Assembly (NCBI GenBank): GCA_937928795.1
Contig: CALFWB010000055.1
Location: forward strand, 1-64,000
Direction: 5' to 3'
Source: an uncultured Anaerolineales bacterium
GTDB taxonomy: Bacteria > Chloroflexota > Anaerolineae > Anaerolineales > UBA4823
Length of the DNA: 64,000 nt
Below, one piece after another: positions 54,202 through 63,058 of the stretch. Each line of letters starts with the position of its first letter. Position 1 is the stretch's first letter. The notes below the pieces were generated by a model. The model had not been told where the DNA came from and ran no database searches. It saw nothing but the letters and a program-made list of their open reading frames with translations. The position numbers and the translations under genes were made by a program.

Positions 54202-54603
54202 TTTGGACCTCCAAGATCACTGTGAAAAGATTAGTTCATGAAACCTTATAGCCCTATCGAAGGTGGATAAGGCTAACCTCACCAACCTCACTTGGTTGCT
54301 GCCCTTTTTGTTTTGTAGGCCTCAGGGTAGCGTCGAGAGATGGGCAAAAAGGCAGAGCCTTCACTCGTCATTACAGGCGGTAAACTTCAACCCAAGGTAG
54401 CAAGTGAACATCTGCTACCTTGAAGTGACGTAAGACATCGCAAGCGTCATTGCAAGTTTCAAATCTCTTTGCTTTGTATTATAACGCGAGGTAGAACCAG
54501 CCAGAAGCTCGATTGAACCTCTCTTCCCAGCGGAACAGATAACGCACGAAAGACGTCTATCCAATAAGGTAGTCAATCAAATTTTTAGAAAAGGAGTCGC
54601 CCG
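54202..54603. other. Intergenic region, xpt leader and serpin upstream
   Basis: Minus strand: TATAAT (54483-54478) suggests a ~270-nt xpt leader with a stable hairpin (GGTAGCA/TGCTACC, 54396-54419) and AAGGC/GCCTT followed by TTT. I could not match it to purine, PRPP or guanidine riboswitches. Plus strand: AAAAGGAG before the serpin ATG. Confidence 0.5.
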
Positions 54604-55908
54604 ATGAGAAAAACGCTCTCTACCATCCTGATCGGATGGCTAATCCCAGTCCTCCTCCTCGCTTGCTCTACGCCGCCCTTGCCAACCCCGCCGATTGTCC
54701 GGGCAGAGATCGCTCAATCTGACAAGCCCCGCAACACCTCACCGAATGTCCCTCCCGAAGAGCTTGCCGAACTGGTTGCCGGTAACACCGCCTTTGCCCT
54801 AGACCTTTACCGTCTCTTAAGTGCCGAAAGGGCGGAAAACCTTTTTTATTCCCCCTATAGCATCTCGATTGCCTTGGCGATGACGTATGCCGGCGCACGC
54901 AGCGAGACCGAGCAGCAGATGGCAAAAGCGATGCACTTTACCCTCTCTCAAGAGCGCCTGCATCCCGCCTTCAACGCGCTCGATCAGGTGTTCGCCAACT
55001 TAGGGCAAGCACCTCAAGGCAGCGCAGCAGGCACACCCTTCCGCTTGCGCATTGCCAATGCCCTTTGGGGTCAACAAGGCTTTGAATTTCTTGGCGAGTT
55101 TTTGGATACTTTAGCTCAAAACTATGGAGCCGGCTTGCGCTTGGTTGATTTCAGTAGCAATCCCGAAGCTGCCCGCCAGACAATCAACCAATGGGTCAGC
55201 GATCAAACGGAGCAAAAGATCAAAGATTTGATCCCCCAAGGCGCCATTGACCCGCTAACGCGTTTGGTTTTGACCAATGCGATTTACTTCAACGCCGCCT
55301 GGCAGTATCCTTTTCAAGAAGACGCGACTACCGAGGAGCCCTTCACCCTGCTGAGCGGCGCTAAAGTGAACGTGCCGATGATGAAATTGCAAAAATCGTT
55401 GCTCTACGCCGCCAGTGAGGACTATCAACTGGTCTCTCTTCCCTACGAAGGCGGCAATTTCGAAATGGTGGTGATTTTGCCCGCAATTGGGCAGTTTGAA
55501 ACCCTCCAAGCGAAGTTAACGCCTGATTGGTTAGCCCAAGCTCTCGATGCACGGCAATTTCAAACGGTGCATTTGAGCCTGCCCAAGTTCAATTTCGATT
55601 CAGACTTCAGCTTAGTCAATGCGCTTTCAACCTTGGGGATGCCGATCGCCTTTCAACCCGATCAGGCCGACTTTTCGGGTATGGATGGGCAGCGGGATTT
55701 ATATATCGGCGAAGTGCTGCACAAGGCGTATGTCAACGTGGATGAAGCCGGCACGGAAGCAGCCGCTGCCACCGCCGTTATCATGGAATTGACAGCAGCC
55801 ATGCCCGAACAGCCTGTGACCATGACCGTCGATCGACCGTTCCTTTTCCTGATCCGTGAGGTGCAAAACGGCGCGTTGCTCTTCGTCGGGCAAGTTTTGC
55901 AACCCTAG
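54604..55908 (+). CDS. Serpin (serine/cysteine protease inhibitor), lipoprotein
   Basis: 434 aa. Signal peptide with lipobox VLLLAC at Cys21, then a Pro-rich linker and a full serpin fold: LFYSPYSISIALAMTYAGARSETEQQM, FNAAWQYPF, and reactive-loop hinge DEAGTEAAAATAVIMEL near residue 380. Counting from the hinge, P1 would be about Thr (or Leu), hinting at elastase- or chymotrypsin-like targets, though this is uncertain. It ends PFLFLIREVQNGALLFVGQVLQP, as in inhibitory serpins. Single gene, followed by a strong terminator. Confidence 0.95.
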   Translation: MRKTLSTILIGWLIPVLLLACSTPPLPTPPIVRAEIAQSDKPRNTSPNVPPEELAELVAGNTAFALDLYRLLSAERAENLFYSPYSISIALAMTYAGARSETEQQMAKAMHFTLSQERLHPAFNALDQVFANLGQAPQGSAAGTPFRLRIANALWGQQGFEFLGEFLDTLAQNYGAGLRLVDFSSNPEAARQTINQWVSDQTEQKIKDLIPQGAIDPLTRLVLTNAIYFNAAWQYPFQEDATTEEPFTLLSGAKVNVPMMKLQKSLLYAASEDYQLVSLPYEGGNFEMVVILPAIGQFETLQAKLTPDWLAQALDARQFQTVHLSLPKFNFDSDFSLVNALSTLGMPIAFQPDQADFSGMDGQRDLYIGEVLHKAYVNVDEAGTEAAAATAVIMELTAAMPEQPVTMTVDRPFLFLIREVQNGALLFVGQVLQP

Positions 55909-55962
55909 AATCGGGATTGCACATTGAGTCCTTAGCTCAACTGTTCCCACCCAACCTTTTGG

Positions 55963-56005
55963 TTTTTGGGAAGAGAGCTCACTCTTCCCAAAAACTTTGT
56001 TTTTT
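55963..56005 (+). terminator. Intrinsic terminator after serpin
   Basis: A perfect 13-bp inverted repeat: TTTTTGGGAAGAG (55963-55975) and CTCTTCCCAAAAA (55982-55994), then TTTGTTTTTTG. Its near symmetry suggests it may also act on the other strand. Confidence 0.85.
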
Positions 56006-56101
56006 GTCATCTGCAACAATCTGTGTTGCAGAACTCGCTTCAGCTACCTTAAGGACGAACGCGAATGCAATTGTAGGAAGTCTGTCGTGTGCCAACTCTT
56101 G

Positions 56102-56130
56102 TTGACGTCTATTCGATATTCATTTAGAAT
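56102..56130 (+). promoter_or_regulatory. Promoter of lysine aminomutase gene
   Basis: TTGACG (56102-56107), a 17-bp spacer and TAGAAT (56125-56130). The resulting leader is ~48 nt with AAGGAG 7 bases before ATG 56185. Confidence 0.72.
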
Positions 56131-56184
56131 CAAGATAAAGATAAAAATTATCCGTTTTTTGGTAGTTTTGTAAGGAGCTATTTG

Positions 56185-57519
56185 ATGGCAAAATACCCTT
56201 TCCCGTCCAAACGCGCCCCCCTCTATCGCGACGTTCCCGATGAGCAATGGTACAACTGGCGTTGGCAATTAAGCCAACGCTTGAACACCGCTGAGGAAAT
56301 CGGCAAGGTCATTCCCTTGACAGACAGCGAACGCAAAGCGCTCAATGCCCCTAACCTCTTTCGAGTGGATATTACCCCCTACTTTATTTCTCTAATCGAT
56401 CCAGACGACCCAGAAGATCCGATCCGCAAACAGGTGATCCCCACTGCGGCAGAGATGGTGCCGTTTACTGCCATGATGGAAGATTCCCTTGCCGAAGACC
56501 GTCATTCGCCGGTGCCGGGTTTGGTACACCGGTATCCCGATCGGGTCTTGATGCTGGTCACCACGCAATGCGCCAGCTATTGCCGTTACTGCACCCGCTC
56601 CCGCATTGTCGGTGACCCCTCGGCTACCTTTTCGCGCCAAGAGTTTGAGCTGCAACTGGAGTACATTCGGCGCACGCCGCAAATCCGCGATGTTTTGCTC
56701 TCCGGCGGCGACCCCCTCGTGCTGGCACCAAAGATTTTGGATGAGATTCTCAGCCGCTTGCGCGAGATCGAGCACATTGAGATCGTTCGCATTGGCACGC
56801 GCGTGCCGGTCTTTTTGCCCATGCGCATCACCGATGAACTGTGCGAGATGCTCCAGAAGTATCACCCCCTATGGATGAATATCCATGTCAACACGCCAAA
56901 TGAGATCACCAAAGAGCTCGCAGAAGCCTGCGACAAACTAACCCGAGCTGGCATCCCCCTCGGCAATCAGGCAGTGTTGTTGGCAGGGGTGAACGATAAC
57001 GTGGATGTGCAACGCCAATTGGTGCATGACTTGGTGCGCATCCGTGTCCGCCCGTATTATCTGTATCAATGCGATCTGGTCGAAGGCGCTGGGCATTTCC
57101 GCACGCCGGTTGGCAAAGGAATTGAAATCATGGAAGGGCTGCGCGGGCATACCTCAGGCTATGCGGTGCACCAGTATATTATTGATGCACCCGGTGGCGG
57201 AGGGAAGATTCCGGTCATGCCCAATTACCTGTTGAGCTATTCTGATCACAAGGTGGTCTTGCGCAATTACGAGGGCTATATTACGACCTACGAAGAGCCG
57301 GTCGATTACTTGCCAGAAAGAGCGGCGAAATTCAAAGGCGAGAAGCGCCCAGAACCCGGTCAAAGCGGTGTGCATGGTTTGTTGCAAGGCGAGCAAATGT
57401 TCATAAAGCCTGAGAACTTCGATGAAGTCCACGACCGCCACGGCATCCAACACCGCTTGAAAGACGAGAAGAAGTGGCAACCGCTGGGCATTGGCAGCGG
57501 GATGAAGGAAACAGCTTAA
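56185..57519 (+). CDS. kamA: Lysine 2,3-aminomutase (radical SAM)
   Basis: 444 aa from ATG 56185 (AAGGAG 7 bases upstream). The radical-SAM cluster CASYCRYCTRSR has Cys129, Cys133 and Cys136; the PLP lysine lies in PGGGGKIPVMPNYLLSYSDHKV; the conserved VLLSGGDPLVL and YEGYITTYEEP are present. It converts L-lysine to beta-lysine. No other lysine-fermentation gene is next to it. It may serve lysine breakdown or beta-lysine formation for osmoprotection. Its own promoter precedes it, and the pheST T-box follows. Confidence 0.95.
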   Translation: MAKYPFPSKRAPLYRDVPDEQWYNWRWQLSQRLNTAEEIGKVIPLTDSERKALNAPNLFRVDITPYFISLIDPDDPEDPIRKQVIPTAAEMVPFTAMMEDSLAEDRHSPVPGLVHRYPDRVLMLVTTQCASYCRYCTRSRIVGDPSATFSRQEFELQLEYIRRTPQIRDVLLSGGDPLVLAPKILDEILSRLREIEHIEIVRIGTRVPVFLPMRITDELCEMLQKYHPLWMNIHVNTPNEITKELAEACDKLTRAGIPLGNQAVLLAGVNDNVDVQRQLVHDLVRIRVRPYYLYQCDLVEGAGHFRTPVGKGIEIMEGLRGHTSGYAVHQYIIDAPGGGGKIPVMPNYLLSYSDHKVVLRNYEGYITTYEEPVDYLPERAAKFKGEKRPEPGQSGVHGLLQGEQMFIKPENFDEVHDRHGIQHRLKDEKKWQPLGIGSGMKETA

Positions 57520-57552
57520 GGCAACCCTTTCGTTAGCTTTCCGGATTCCCTC

Positions 57553-57580
57553 TTGACAGGCAAAGGGTTTTGGCGATAAT
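57553..57580 (+). promoter_or_regulatory. Promoter of the pheST T-box
   Basis: TTGACA (57553-57558), a 16-bp spacer and GATAAT (57575-57580). Start expected near 57587. Confidence 0.75.
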
Positions 57581-57586
57581 AAGGAC

Positions 57587-57900
57587 ATTCGGTAAGATCA
57601 TTGATAAGCGAGGACAGAGGAAAGTAGGCTAAAGGCAACCAACAGGGCGCCGAGGGCAAAGACTGAGACCCTCGGCAGGTGAAATTTAGCCCAAGTTCCC
57701 TCTCGAGCTTTGCGGGTGAACACCGAGCGCGGTCAGTAGTCCGCAACGCCACCTCAGCGTTATCCAGAGGCACGTCAAGCGATTTGGTCATAAACAAACC
57801 ATTCGCCCGACGTGGTAGAGGGGCTTGCGCTTGCAAGCAATGCGGGGTGGTACCGCGGGAGATTTCATCTCGTCCCTGTGCGGACGAGATGTTTTGTTTT
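57587..57900 (+). promoter_or_regulatory. T-box leader of pheST (Phe, UUC specifier)
   Basis: Canonical box GGGGTGGTACCGCG (57844-57857) and terminator ATCTCGTCC (57867-57875)/GGACGAGAT (57882-57890) followed by TTTTGTTTTT. The specifier is read as UUC at 57696-57698 (in AAGTTCCCT), aligning with AUC of the ileS leader. It should allow pheST expression when uncharged tRNA-Phe accumulates. Confidence 0.92.
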
Positions 57901-57910
57901 TGGAGGTTTT

Positions 57911-58972
57911 ATGCTTGAGCAACTCAATGAAATCGAACACAACGCCCTCAGTGCCTTACAAAAAGTTGAGGAAGAACAAGCTCTGGAGAGCTGGCGAGTG
58001 AGCTTTCTGGGGCGCAATTCCCCCTTGATGCGCGTCTTCGATGGCTTGCGCAGCCTGCCCAATGAAGAACGGCCACAAGTGGGACGGCGGGCAAATGAGG
58101 TGAAACGCGCCCTTGAAGAAGCCTATCAGCAAAAGCTGGAAGCCATTCGCCAAGCAGCTTTGCAACGCGCTTTGCAAAGCGAGCAATTAGATGTGACCTT
58201 GCCCGGCCGGCCGCTGGCGCGCGGGCGCTTGCATCCCCTTAACCAAACCTTGCGGCGCATTTTTGCCATCTTTGCCGAGATGGGCTTTCAGGTTTATCGC
58301 TCCCGTGATGTTGAAAGCGATGAGTACAACTTTCAACTGCTGAACTTTCCGCCCCACCATCCGGCGCGTGAGATGCAGGATTCCTTTTACCTCGATTTGC
58401 CACATCCGCCCGATAACCCGATTTTATTCCGCACGCACACCTCGCCGGGTCAGATTCGGGCGATGCGCGAGTTTGCCGCCCAAAATCCAGCCGATCCCCC
58501 GCCGGTGCGCATTGTGCTGCCGGGCATGTGCGCCCGCTATGAGCAAATCACCGCTCGCTCCGAAATCCAATTCCAACAGGTGGAGGGCTTGGCGGTGGGC
58601 AAGTCGATTACCTTCAGCGATTTGAAAGGCACGCTAACCGATTTCGCCCAGCGCATGTTTGGCAAAGGGGTGCGCAGCCGCTTTCGCGCTTCGCACTTTC
58701 CCTTCACCGAGCCAAGCGCTGAAATGGACATCGAATGCTTTGTCTGCGGTGGCGCCGGCTGTGCCGTGTGTAAGCGCAGCGGTTGGCTGGAGATCCTCGG
58801 TTGTGGTATGGTGCATCCGGTAGTTCTAGAAAACGGCGGTTATGATCCGACCCGCTACAGCGGCTTTGCCTTCGGCATGGGTGTAGAGCGTATCACCATG
58901 CTGCGTTATGGCATTGAAGACATCCGCTATTTTTACGGCAACGATCTTCGCTTTTTGGAGCAGTTCGCATGA
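57911..58972 (+). CDS. pheS: Phenylalanine-tRNA ligase alpha subunit
   Basis: 353 aa from ATG 57911 (GGAGG upstream, directly after the T-box terminator); an in-frame reading from 57812 would lie in the T-box and is rejected. An N-terminal coiled-coil (LNEIEHNALSALQKVEEEQALESWRV) is followed by the class II core: HPLNQTLRRIFAIFAEMGF, FRTHTSPGQIRAM, QFQQVEGLAV and the C-terminal GFAFGMGVERITMLRYGIEDIRYFYGNDLRFLEQF. It overlaps pheT by 4 bp (ATGA). Confidence 0.98.
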   Translation: MLEQLNEIEHNALSALQKVEEEQALESWRVSFLGRNSPLMRVFDGLRSLPNEERPQVGRRANEVKRALEEAYQQKLEAIRQAALQRALQSEQLDVTLPGRPLARGRLHPLNQTLRRIFAIFAEMGFQVYRSRDVESDEYNFQLLNFPPHHPAREMQDSFYLDLPHPPDNPILFRTHTSPGQIRAMREFAAQNPADPPPVRIVLPGMCARYEQITARSEIQFQQVEGLAVGKSITFSDLKGTLTDFAQRMFGKGVRSRFRASHFPFTEPSAEMDIECFVCGGAGCAVCKRSGWLEILGCGMVHPVVLENGGYDPTRYSGFAFGMGVERITMLRYGIEDIRYFYGNDLRFLEQFA

Positions 58973-61518
58973 AAGTACCCGTCTCTTGGCTGAAAGAGTT
59001 TGTCGATATCCCTGTGCCTTTGGAAGCCTTGGCACATGAACTGACCATGGCTGGCTTGGAAGTGGAAGAGATCCGCTATGTCGGTCTGCCGCTGCCCAAA
59101 GCCTCTTCGCAGGGCGGAGAACGGCAGGAGATCAAGATCAGCGGTTTGGAGTGGGACCCCGAAAAAATTGTAGTTGGGGCTATCTATGAGGTCAACCCTC
59201 ACCCAAATGCCGATCGCTTAGTGCTCTGCCAATTGGATGATGGGCAGACCGTTCACACCGTGCTGACCGGCGCGCCCAACCTTTTCCCTTATAAAGGCAA
59301 AGGAGCGCTTCCGAAACCGATCAAGGTCGCTTATGCCAAAGAAGGCGCCCGCATCTACGATGGGCACCAGCCCGGCCAAGTGTTGACCACCCTCAAGCGT
59401 GCCAAGATCCGCGGGGTCGACTCCTATTCGATGGCTTGTTCGGAAAAAGAATTAGGTATTTCAGACGACCATGAAGGGATCATCTTTTTGGATGACGATG
59501 CGCCCGTAGGAATGCCTTTGGTGGACTACATGGGTGATGCCGTTTTAGATATTGCCATCACCCCGAACATCGCCCGCGCTGCCAGCATCTATGGCGTTGC
59601 CCGCGAGGTGGCAGCAATCACGGGGCAATCGCTGCGCCCGCCTTCCCTCTCGGTGCTGATGAGCGGTGCGCCGATAGCAGGCCGAGTGAGCATCCAAATC
59701 CAAGACCCCAAACTGAACCCACGCTTTATGTTGGGGCTGATCGAGGGTGTGGAAATTCGCCCCAGTCCCTATCAGGTCCAACGGCGCCTACGCCTCGCCG
59801 GAATGCGTCCGATCAATAACATTGTCGATGCCACCAACTACGCCATGCTGGAACTAGGCGAACCCTTGCACGCCTTCGATTACGACAAACTGGTCAAGCG
59901 GGCTGGCGGCAAGCCACCGCTGATTATCACCCGTCCTGCTCAGCCGGGCGAGCGACTGGTCACTCTAGATAACATCGAGCGCACATTGGATGACTTTACC
60001 GTGCTGGTTTGCGATAGCGCCGGTCCACTTTCCATCGCCGGGGTGATGGGCGGCGCAGAGAGCGAGGTAGATGAGACCACCCACAACGTGCTTCTTGAAG
60101 CGGCAACCTGGAACTTGATCAACGTTCGGCGCACGGTGTTTGCTCAAAACTTGCCTTCTGAGGCAGCCTACCGCTTTTCGCGCGGCGTGCATCCAGCGAT
60201 GGCGGAACGCGGTTTGTTGCGTGGTTTGGAACTGATGCGCCAATGGAGCGGGGGCACAGTTGCCGAGGGAATTGTGGATGCTTATCCCAAACCGATTCCA
60301 GCGCCGCAAATTTCCATTACAGCCGGCGAGGTCAAACGGCAATTGGGCATCTCCTTGACCGCTGAGGAAATCAAAGCGATTTTGGAACGCCTTGAATTTC
60401 ACGTCCTTCAGGAAGGGGAAACACTCGCCGTACAACCGCCCGATCACCGTCTGGACATCGGCGAAGGTGTCATTGGGGTTGCCGACTTGATGGAAGAGAT
60501 CGCCCGCATTTATGGCTATGAGCGCATCCCGACTACCCGCCTTGCGGATGAATTGCCGCCGCAAAGGACCGATCCCTTGCGGGAACGCGAGGATTTGGTG
60601 CGCGATTTGTTGGTCAACTTGGGCATGCAAGAGGTGATTACCTATCGCATGACCTCTGCAGAACGGGAAGCGCGCTTGCCGTTCGTTTTTGAACCGCCGC
60701 CTGAGCAAGTTGAACCCATTCGCCTCAAGAATCCGATTGCAACCGACCGCTCGATCCTGCGCCAGGGCTTGCTGGTCAGTTTGTTGGAAGCGGCCGAACG
60801 GAATGCGCGCTTACAACCCCGATTGGCGTTGTTCGAGATCGGCAGCGTCTATTGGCGGTCGGTTAGGGAACTGTTGCCGGATGAAATCCTACGCTTGGGG
60901 ATTGTGTTATGTGGGCAGCGCGCCCTAACGGGTTGGCAGGCAGGAGATATGACGCCAATGGATTTCTACGATCTCAAGGGAATTTTAGAGAGTCTCTTCC
61001 ACGGAGTACATCTTGAGGAAGTGAGGATTCTAGCAGCCCAACATGCGGCTTTCCATCCTGGCAAATGCGCCGAAGTTTATCTCGGCGAGCAGCGCGTTGG
61101 TTGCTTTGGAGAGCTGCACCCGCTCGTCAAAGAGCGCTTTGAATTACCCGAAGCGCCTGTATTGGCGGCCGAGCTCGACCTCAACCCGATCTTGACGGCG
61201 ATCCCCGATCGCTATGGAGTCGAAGCGGTGCCGGCTTATCCGCCGGTTTTGGAAGACATTGCAGTCATTGTGGATGAAGAGGTGCCGGCCGAGAAGGTTG
61301 AGCAGTGCATCTGGAGTGCTGGCGGCAAGGTTTTGCGCGCCGTGCATCTCTTCGATGTCTATCGCGGCGAACAAATCGGCAGTGGCAAAAAGAGCCTTGC
61401 CTACAGCCTGACCTATCAAGCACCCGACCGCACCCTGACCGATGAAGAAGCTGCCCAAGTGCGCAACCGCATCGTGCGCCGTTTGGAACAGGAACTGGGC
61501 GGCAAGTTGAGAAGTTAG
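58969..61518 (+). CDS. pheT: Phenylalanine-tRNA ligase beta subunit
   Basis: 849 aa, coupled to pheS by a 4-bp overlap. Domains in order: B1 (MKVPVSWLKEFVDIPV), OB-type tRNA-binding EMAP domain (VGAIYEVNPHPNADRLVLCQLDDG), B3/4 editing domain (MRPINNIVDATNYAMLELG), B5 (PQISITAGEVKRQLG), the catalytic-like fold and C-terminal anticodon-binding FDX-ACB domain (DRTLTDEEAAQVRNRIVRRLEQELGG). A complete, normal-length beta subunit. Confidence 0.98.
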   Translation: MKVPVSWLKEFVDIPVPLEALAHELTMAGLEVEEIRYVGLPLPKASSQGGERQEIKISGLEWDPEKIVVGAIYEVNPHPNADRLVLCQLDDGQTVHTVLTGAPNLFPYKGKGALPKPIKVAYAKEGARIYDGHQPGQVLTTLKRAKIRGVDSYSMACSEKELGISDDHEGIIFLDDDAPVGMPLVDYMGDAVLDIAITPNIARAASIYGVAREVAAITGQSLRPPSLSVLMSGAPIAGRVSIQIQDPKLNPRFMLGLIEGVEIRPSPYQVQRRLRLAGMRPINNIVDATNYAMLELGEPLHAFDYDKLVKRAGGKPPLIITRPAQPGERLVTLDNIERTLDDFTVLVCDSAGPLSIAGVMGGAESEVDETTHNVLLEAATWNLINVRRTVFAQNLPSEAAYRFSRGVHPAMAERGLLRGLELMRQWSGGTVAEGIVDAYPKPIPAPQISITAGEVKRQLGISLTAEEIKAILERLEFHVLQEGETLAVQPPDHRLDIGEGVIGVADLMEEIARIYGYERIPTTRLADELPPQRTDPLREREDLVRDLLVNLGMQEVITYRMTSAEREARLPFVFEPPPEQVEPIRLKNPIATDRSILRQGLLVSLLEAAERNARLQPRLALFEIGSVYWRSVRELLPDEILRLGIVLCGQRALTGWQAGDMTPMDFYDLKGILESLFHGVHLEEVRILAAQHAAFHPGKCAEVYLGEQRVGCFGELHPLVKERFELPEAPVLAAELDLNPILTAIPDRYGVEAVPAYPPVLEDIAVIVDEEVPAEKVEQCIWSAGGKVLRAVHLFDVYRGEQIGSGKKSLAYSLTYQAPDRTLTDEEAAQVRNRIVRRLEQELGGKLRS

Positions 61519-61688
61519 GTTTGGAGGGCGCTCAATACACCGTAAATAAAATTGACGTGTCCACGCAAAAGTTGTAGGACAACTCAATGAGTTGTCCTAC
61601 AAAGCAATGTTGCCAAAAACTCTTGAGTGCACACAAATTGACGAACCTTTTGACAAAATCTACCAGATGGTAGAAAATAACAGGCTGA
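61519..61688. other. Intergenic region with MITE-like element
   Basis: Between pheT and the IS630 remnant. Most of the interval is the family B element and its flanking duplication; no gene is seen. Confidence 0.6.
61557..61634. mobile_element. MITE-like palindromic element, family B copy 2
   Basis: A 78-bp unit in inverted orientation to the copy at 10411-10488, 75 of 78 positions identical. Direct repeats AAATTGAC lie immediately outside at 61549-61556 and 61635-61642, as expected for a target duplication of 8 bp. No coding capacity; a helper transposase is not in the window. Confidence 0.88.
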
Positions 61689-62189
61689 AAAAAACAACAT
61701 GTACAACTCACGCAAACTGATCGAGACTATCTGGAAAACCTGCTCAGCAAGGGGAAATTGAAAGCTAGGTCTTATCGCCGTGCACTTGGCTTATTGGAGC
61801 TAGATCGTGGAAAAACCTACACTGTGGTGGCTGAGACATTAGGTGTAGCCCTAGCGACGCTTTCTTTGTGGGCAGCCCAATACCGAGAAAGGGGCTTGCA
61901 GATGTTGGAGGATCGCCCTCGTTCAGGCAGACCCATCAAAATCAGCGGTGACCAACGGGCGAAGATCACCGAATTGGCTTGCAGCGAACCACCCGAAGGC
62001 TATGCACGTTGGAATTTGCGGCTTTTGGCGGACAGGGCGGTTGAATTGGGCTACTGTGAAGCGATTTCTCACACGGAGGTAGCCAAAATTCTAAAAAACG
62101 ACCGAAAACCCCATCGCTCAATTCGCACTATGTTAAGGTTCAATCAGATAATGAGAAGTTCAAGGAAATTTAGCTTACGGTGCACTTAA
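61689..62189 (+). pseudogene. IS630-family transposase remnant
   Basis: The in-frame stretch from 61689 (stop upstream) reads VQLTQTDRDYLENLLSKG then the IS630 helix-turn-helix region (SYRRALGLLELDRGKTYTVV, SLWAAQYRERGLQMLEDRPR, SGRP) and CSEPPEGYARWNLRLLADRA, HTEVAKILKND. After KPHRS the sequence no longer follows the family; the catalytic DDE half is missing. No ATG start is in frame (TTG 61758 is the first usable codon). A truncated, inactive element. Confidence 0.8.
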
Positions 62190-62281
62190 GCTTCTTCCAT
62201 AGCTAGAACTCATTGAAAATACCCTTTATAAATCGCAAGGGTAAGTATATTGCGCTATAGGTGACTTGTCTAACCACTCGG
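62190..62281. other. Intergenic tail of IS remnant
   Basis: Short AT-rich stretch between the IS630 remnant and the rRNA methyltransferase; no feature recognised. Confidence 0.4.
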
Positions 62282-63058
62282 TCATCCCCTGCGCTGGCGT
62301 ACAGCTTCAAAAAGCAAAATGGCTGCACTGACCGCCGCGTTGAGCGATTCCATCTCGCCCGGCATGGGAATAAAAACCCGCTGTTGGGCAAGGGCATGCG
62401 CCATCGGGCTTGCTCCTTCAGCCTCGCCGCCAATGATAAGCAAGAAGGGTTGACGAAAATTTGCCTGATCATAAGCTACATCCCCTTCAGCATCGGCAAG
62501 AAAGACCGCCAAACCCTGCGCTTGGATGAGATCGCCAATCTCTTCCCAAGATAGGTACAGAATGGGAAGGCGAAAATGGGCTCCCATGGCTGCCCGCACG
62601 ACTTTGGGCGAATAGACATCCACGGTCGAAGGAGATAGGATCACCGCTTGCACGGCCGCAGCCGCCGCGCTGCGCAAGATGGTGCCAAGATTGCCCGGAT
62701 CTCGCAGAGCATCGATCATTAGGACAAAGGAGAGCTTTTGCGGCAGGGGAAGAGGTTGCTGTTGGACAACCAGCAGAATCGCTTGTGGCGTCTCGGTGTC
62801 GCTGACCGCCTGAAGCACCCCCGGCCTCACCTCTTCCAGCGGCACCTGCTGGGTTTGCAACGCGTTGAGCAACCTTTGGAGGCGCTCATCGCTCGAATGG
62901 CTAAACAACCCCAAGCGGATTTGCCACCCCGAACGCAACGCTTCCTCTGCCAAACGCACCCCTTCCACAATAAACACCCCCTCCTCTTTCCTGCGCCGCG
63001 CCCGCCCTTGGAGGGCTCTAACCCATTGAATTTTCGGATTGCGGGTGGACGTGATCAT
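62282..63058 (-). CDS. TrmH/SpoU family RNA 2'-O-methyltransferase
   Basis: 258 aa from ATG 63058, which overlaps the macro-domain gene stop (ATGA); the longer reading would overlap that gene by more. N-terminal substrate-binding domain (RNPKIQWVRALQGRARRRKEEGVFIVEG) and the knotted methyltransferase motifs: DALRDPGNLGTILRSAAAAAV, IIGGEAEGASPMAHAL and IPMPGEMESLNAAVSAAILLFEA. It methylates ribose in rRNA or tRNA; the target nucleotide is unknown. Confidence 0.95.
   Translation of the reverse strand: MITSTRNPKIQWVRALQGRARRRKEEGVFIVEGVRLAEEALRSGWQIRLGLFSHSSDERLQRLLNALQTQQVPLEEVRPGVLQAVSDTETPQAILLVVQQQPLPLPQKLSFVLMIDALRDPGNLGTILRSAAAAAVQAVILSPSTVDVYSPKVVRAAMGAHFRLPILYLSWEEIGDLIQAQGLAVFLADAEGDVAYDQANFRQPFLLIIGGEAEGASPMAHALAQQRVFIPMPGEMESLNAAVSAAILLFEAVRQRRG

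Noticed and set aside
54202..54480. Purine riboswitch before xpt
   Set aside because: The three-way junction signatures of the purine aptamer are not visible on the minus strand; only generic hairpins were found.
57516..57836. Open frame (106 aa, minus) over the pheS leader and kamA end
   Set aside because: It overlaps the T-box and has no ribosome site or protein-like composition.
57812..57910. Longer PheS start at 57812
   Set aside because: It would place coding sequence through the T-box antiterminator and terminator; ATG 57911 has GGAGG and matches the family N-terminus.
61557..61634. 78-bp element as a plain terminator of pheT
   Set aside because: It lacks a U-run, is present elsewhere in opposite orientation, and has direct flanking repeats, which fit an inserted element better.
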